From contig CAXMOP010000026.1 of the NCBI GenBank assembly GCA_964195155.1, positions 1 through 7,608 on the forward strand: a stretch of 7,608 nucleotides of DNA, written 5' to 3'. The position numbers and the translations under genes were made by a program. This document shows positions 5,121-7,608 of this stretch, one piece after another. Numbering within the stretch: position 1 is the first letter of the stretch; each line of letters begins with the position of its first letter. The notes under the pieces were generated by a model, which saw nothing but the letters and a program-made list of their open reading frames with translations, was not told the DNA's origin and searched no databases. Source of the DNA: JACZST01 sp964195155. GTDB taxonomy: Bacteria; Actinomycetota; Acidimicrobiia; Spongiisociales; UBA5794.

Positions 5121-6043
5121 GATTCCGCCGTTGGCCCGTACTGGTCCTTTCCGTCGGGCTCCTATTGGCGTCGTGTGGCGGCATCCTCGGTCGCAGCGTC
5201 CCCGAATGTGGGGACCCGCTGAGCGGCTCCTCGACCCGCCGCAACTCCTTGATCCTCTCTGTGCAGTCGGTGCCGGGCACCGCATTCGCCCCATGCATCA
5301 ACGGGTTGAAGACGGGGTGGGAGTACGAGGACCTCGAGGCCCAGAGCGGACAGTCGATCTTCTCCCTGGATTCGGATCGCCTCGGGGGCGGCGGTCCTGG
5401 TTTCGAAGAGAACCCATTCCTCAAGGTCTCTCTACTGCCGTCGTGCGACGTGTCGGAGGCGATCGAGGTGGAGAGTGATGAGCCGGGGGTGCCGCTGTTC
5501 GTCGACGTCGAGGTCGTCATTGACGTGCCGATCACGATCGTCCCCGACAGCAGAAGCGTGCCAACCATCATTTACGCGAACCGGCTGCAGGAAGACCTCG
5601 ACGGCACCGTGATCTCGGGCCGGACGGTGGTCGTCAGCGTCGACAGGACATTCAGCGACACGTCGCAGCGGATCTCTGCGGCCCAGATATCGGGACACGC
5701 CGTCGTCGTCGTCAGCGCCCGGGACACGGAGGACAGAACCCTCACCCTGCTGCTCTCTGGCAGCGATAGCGAGCTTGTCGGCCTCAAGGTCAACACTTCT
5801 CTACTCAACCCCACCCTCCTCGACCTTGGAGACGTCATCGACGAACTCGAAGGCGTGACTGCTGAGGCGAGCTATGTCGGGTCCTGGTACTACCCCTTCA
5901 CCAACGGCTGCGTCACCTACACCTTTGATGCTCACGGCAGCGGGGTCAGCACCATCGAGTCGGACGTTCAGGCGGCCCTCGGTCTACTGGACGCCGAGGA
6001 ATTGCGTCAGGCAGCTCGCGACCTCGGATATGACCCTGGATGA
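5117..6043 (+). CDS. Predicted lipoprotein of unknown family
   Basis: Starting at ATG 5117 the 308-residue protein has a basic N-region (MRFRRWP), a hydrophobic stretch and a lipobox LASC with Cys20, so it should be exported and lipid-anchored on the outer face of the membrane. An in-frame start at 5018 would put 33 Arg-rich residues before the signal peptide and run deep into the preceding gene; the ATG in ATGA at 5117-5120, coupled to that gene's stop, is clearly better. The mature part has four cysteines (31, 60, 110, 265), enough for two disulfides, and many short strand-like runs (VDVEVVIDVPITIV, RTVVVSVD, HAVVVVSA), suggesting a beta-rich fold, then a helical C-terminus. No family is recognised and no catalytic motif is visible. 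It may be the external partner of the membrane proteins encoded on either side (inference from gene order). Confidence 0.82.
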   Translation: MRFRRWPVLVLSVGLLLASCGGILGRSVPECGDPLSGSSTRRNSLILSVQSVPGTAFAPCINGLKTGWEYEDLEAQSGQSIFSLDSDRLGGGGPGFEENPFLKVSLLPSCDVSEAIEVESDEPGVPLFVDVEVVIDVPITIVPDSRSVPTIIYANRLQEDLDGTVISGRTVVVSVDRTFSDTSQRISAAQISGHAVVVVSARDTEDRTLTLLLSGSDSELVGLKVNTSLLNPTLLDLGDVIDELEGVTAEASYVGSWYYPFTNGCVTYTFDAHGSGVSTIESDVQAALGLLDAEELRQAARDLGYDPG

Positions 6044-6094
6044 GCCGCTCATGCATCACCGCCTAGAGTCGAGCGCTCCCGTGGGTGGCGGCCC

Positions 6095-7258
6095 ATGACG
6101 GAAGAACGTGAAACCGAGGCGATCCCGGAATCGGGACTCGAGTCGAGTCAAGCTGCCGATGGTGATGCGCCGCGGCGCGGCGTGACCTGGAAACGCGTGG
6201 TTTCGGCGATCGTTTCTCTCGTCATCATCGTTGGGATCTTCTACTTCGTGATACCCCTCATCGCCGACTACGACGAGGTGTTTGCGACCATCCGCGTCAT
6301 GACCACCAGCGAGGTCGTATCGCTGGTGCTCATCGGATTGTGGAACCTGATCACGTACTGGTTCGTCATCGTTGCGGCGCTTCCCGGGCTTCGGCTGCGA
6401 GAGGCGGCCGTCGTCAACCAGGCATCCACGGCGGTGTCCAACACGCTGCCCGCAGGAGGAGCAATCGGCGTTGGTCTCACCCTGGCCATGCTCACCTCAT
6501 GGGGTTTCACCATTGCGGCGATCACCCGGTCGGCCATCGTCACCGGAATCTGGAACAACTTCGTGAAGCTCGGGATGCCGGTTTTGGCCGTGGCGCTGCT
6601 CGCTCTGGAAGGCGGCATCACCCCGGCGCGACTCATCGCGGCGGCGATCGGGATCGCGGTCCTGGTTGGGGCGGTGGTCTTGTTGTGGATGGTGCTGAAG
6701 AGCGATCGCCTCGCTCGGGCCATCGGTCGGTTCTTCGGCCGCGTCGTGGATTGGTTCCGCGGCGTGTTTCGCAGGGAACCGCTTGGTGATTGGGATGGGC
6801 GCGCTGCCAAATTCCGGCTCGACACCGTCGGGCTCCTCAGGCACCGCTGGCTGGCCCTCACCCTTGCCACGTTGCTCAGCCACATCTCGTTGTACCTGGT
6901 ACTGCTGGTGGCGCTGCGCCACGTTGGTGTCTCGCAGGAAGAGCTGAGCTGGATCACCGTGCTTGCGGCGTATTCGTTCGTGCGTCTGATATCGATGGTG
7001 CCGATCACCCCGGGCGGGGTCGGTGTTGTGGAACTGGGATACGCCGCGGTGCTCACCATCGGGCTCGACGACATGACCAAGGCTCAGGTGGTGGCCGCCA
7101 TCCTGGTGTTCAGGGCAATCACCTACCTGCTCCCCATTCCGCTCGGCATCGCCTCCTATGTCATCTGGCGGGTGAACAAGAGCTGGAAGATGACCGACGA
7201 GGAACGGGCGGAACTCGCCGGCGACGCATACGACGTCGAAGCCGCACCCGCCACCTGA
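6095..7258 (+). CDS. YbhN/AglD-type (UPF0104, LPG synthase TM region) flippase-like membrane protein
   Basis: The 387-residue protein has an acidic, charged N-terminus (1-30), about eight membrane spans between 34 and 358, a basic cytoplasmic loop at about 202-250, and an acidic tail. Two signature stretches fit the lysylphosphatidylglycerol-synthase transmembrane family: NTLPAGGAIGVGL (116-128) and VPITPGGVGVVELG (302-315). In MprF the related membrane part moves lysyl-PG across the bilayer; stand-alone members are mostly of unknown substrate, and no synthase (LysX-like) domain is present here. The ATG at 6095 has GGGTGG about 6 bases upstream. It lies 51 bp after the lipoprotein gene on the same strand, so co-transcription is likely. 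A role in moving a lipid or lipid-linked sugar is an inference from family and neighbours. Confidence 0.85.
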   Translation: MTEERETEAIPESGLESSQAADGDAPRRGVTWKRVVSAIVSLVIIVGIFYFVIPLIADYDEVFATIRVMTTSEVVSLVLIGLWNLITYWFVIVAALPGLRLREAAVVNQASTAVSNTLPAGGAIGVGLTLAMLTSWGFTIAAITRSAIVTGIWNNFVKLGMPVLAVALLALEGGITPARLIAAAIGIAVLVGAVVLLWMVLKSDRLARAIGRFFGRVVDWFRGVFRREPLGDWDGRAAKFRLDTVGLLRHRWLALTLATLLSHISLYLVLLVALRHVGVSQEELSWITVLAAYSFVRLISMVPITPGGVGVVELGYAAVLTIGLDDMTKAQVVAAILVFRAITYLLPIPLGIASYVIWRVNKSWKMTDEERAELAGDAYDVEAAPAT

Positions 7259-7265
7259 CGCCGAC

Positions 7266-7608
7266 TCAGGCGGTGGTCGATGAGCCGAGCACGTCGGCCC
7301 AGCTATCGACCAGGCCCTCGGGCTTCGCCCTCTCAGAAACGATGCCTGACACCAGGTTCACCACAGAGCCGATGACGATTCCGTAGGCGGCGCCCCCGAC
7401 TACGTCGAGGGGCATGTGGGCTCCCAGGTACACGCGGGAGAAGGCGACGATCACGCCGAGGCCATACAGCGTCCATCGCAGCCATCGCGGGATGTATGGG
7501 GAGAAAACCACGGCAAGGGTGAATACCACCACGGCGTGGCCAGACGGATACCCGATTCCGGTGAGCGGGACGGTGAAACCACGTTGCACATCGGCGAGCA
7601 ACTCGGCC
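7266..7608 (-). CDS. PAP2-family membrane phosphatase, C-terminal part (5' end beyond window)
   Basis: The frame stays open to the right edge, so the N-terminus is missing; a TTG near 7601 is not a convincing start. The visible 113 or so residues contain two of the three PAP2 motifs in canonical form: PSGH (in GIGYPSGHAVVVF) and SRVYLGAHMPLD, with its His and Asp, within membrane spans. The KxxxxxxRP motif would lie outside the window. Such enzymes remove phosphate from lipid phosphates or pyrophosphates at the outer membrane face; candidates include undecaprenyl pyrophosphate, phosphatidic acid and PG-phosphate, and the sequence does not choose among them. It converges with the flippase-like gene, the two stop codons lying 7 bp apart. 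Its intact motifs contrast with the degenerate PAP2 domain at 3411-5120. Confidence 0.85.
   Translation of the reverse strand, partial: AELLADVQRGFTVPLTGIGYPSGHAVVVFTLAVVFSPYIPRWLRWTLYGLGVIVAFSRVYLGAHMPLDVVGGAAYGIVIGSVVNLVSGIVSERAKPEGLVDSWADVLGSSTTA

Noticed and set aside
6268..7080. Minus-strand frame of 270 codons
   Set aside because: Antisense to the flippase-like gene, Ser/Thr/Arg-rich, no recognisable domain or start signal.
7254..7270. Hairpin CCTGA/TCAGG between the convergent stop codons as a bidirectional terminator
   Set aside because: Only five base pairs, made largely of the two stop codons themselves, and without T runs on either strand.
1..7608. CRISPR array, rRNA, insertion-sequence transposase or integrase gene
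   Set aside because: No regularly spaced repeats, rRNA-like sequence or recombinase motifs were seen in the window; the integrase expected for the element must lie outside.

Overview
The window reads as high-GC actinobacterial DNA: strong G/C bias at third codon positions, GTG and TTG starts, and product families common in actinobacteria. The genus cannot be told from the sequence. The window joins the right end of an integrated phage-like element to what looks like ordinary chromosome.

Left part (1-1950), mobile element. The 3' tip of an unidentified gene overlaps, by GTGA, a full-length phage terminase large subunit (51-1451). A possible 43-residue small ORF faces it (1501-1632). At 1902-1950 lies the 3' part of a tRNA-Phe(GAA) gene: anticodon arm, variable loop, T arm and acceptor 3' strand, with no D arm or 5' acceptor strand. 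This is the usual scar of integration into a tRNA gene. Its orientation puts the element on the left and the original chromosome on the right. No portal, capsid or tail genes follow the terminase, so the element is defective, rearranged or satellite-like.

Middle part (1951-3410), gene-poor junction. It holds a small antibiotic-biosynthesis-monooxygenase-type protein (2197-2493), a short interspersed repeat with palindromic character (2153, 2699, partial at 2566), a 9-bp perfect hairpin (2592-2616), a duplicated small hairpin motif (2857 and 2902), and a minus-strand terminase-small-subunit-like gene (2902-3285) that seems to be decaying at its N-terminus. The last lies outside the tRNA-scar boundary, so it may come from a different, older element.

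Right part (3411-7608), cell-envelope locus. Three same-strand genes form a probable operon: (i) a membrane protein joining a PAP2 phosphatase fold to a cytoplasmic protein-kinase-like domain, with the PAP2 catalytic histidines apparently missing; (ii) a 308-residue predicted lipoprotein of unknown family, coupled to the first by an ATGA overlap; (iii) a YbhN/AglD-type (LPG synthase TM region, flippase-like) membrane protein. Facing them and ending 7 bp away is the C-terminal part of a second PAP2 phosphatase with canonical active-site motifs, which runs off the right edge. A lipid- or polyprenyl-linked envelope function is suggested by this company, but substrate and reaction are not shown by the sequence.
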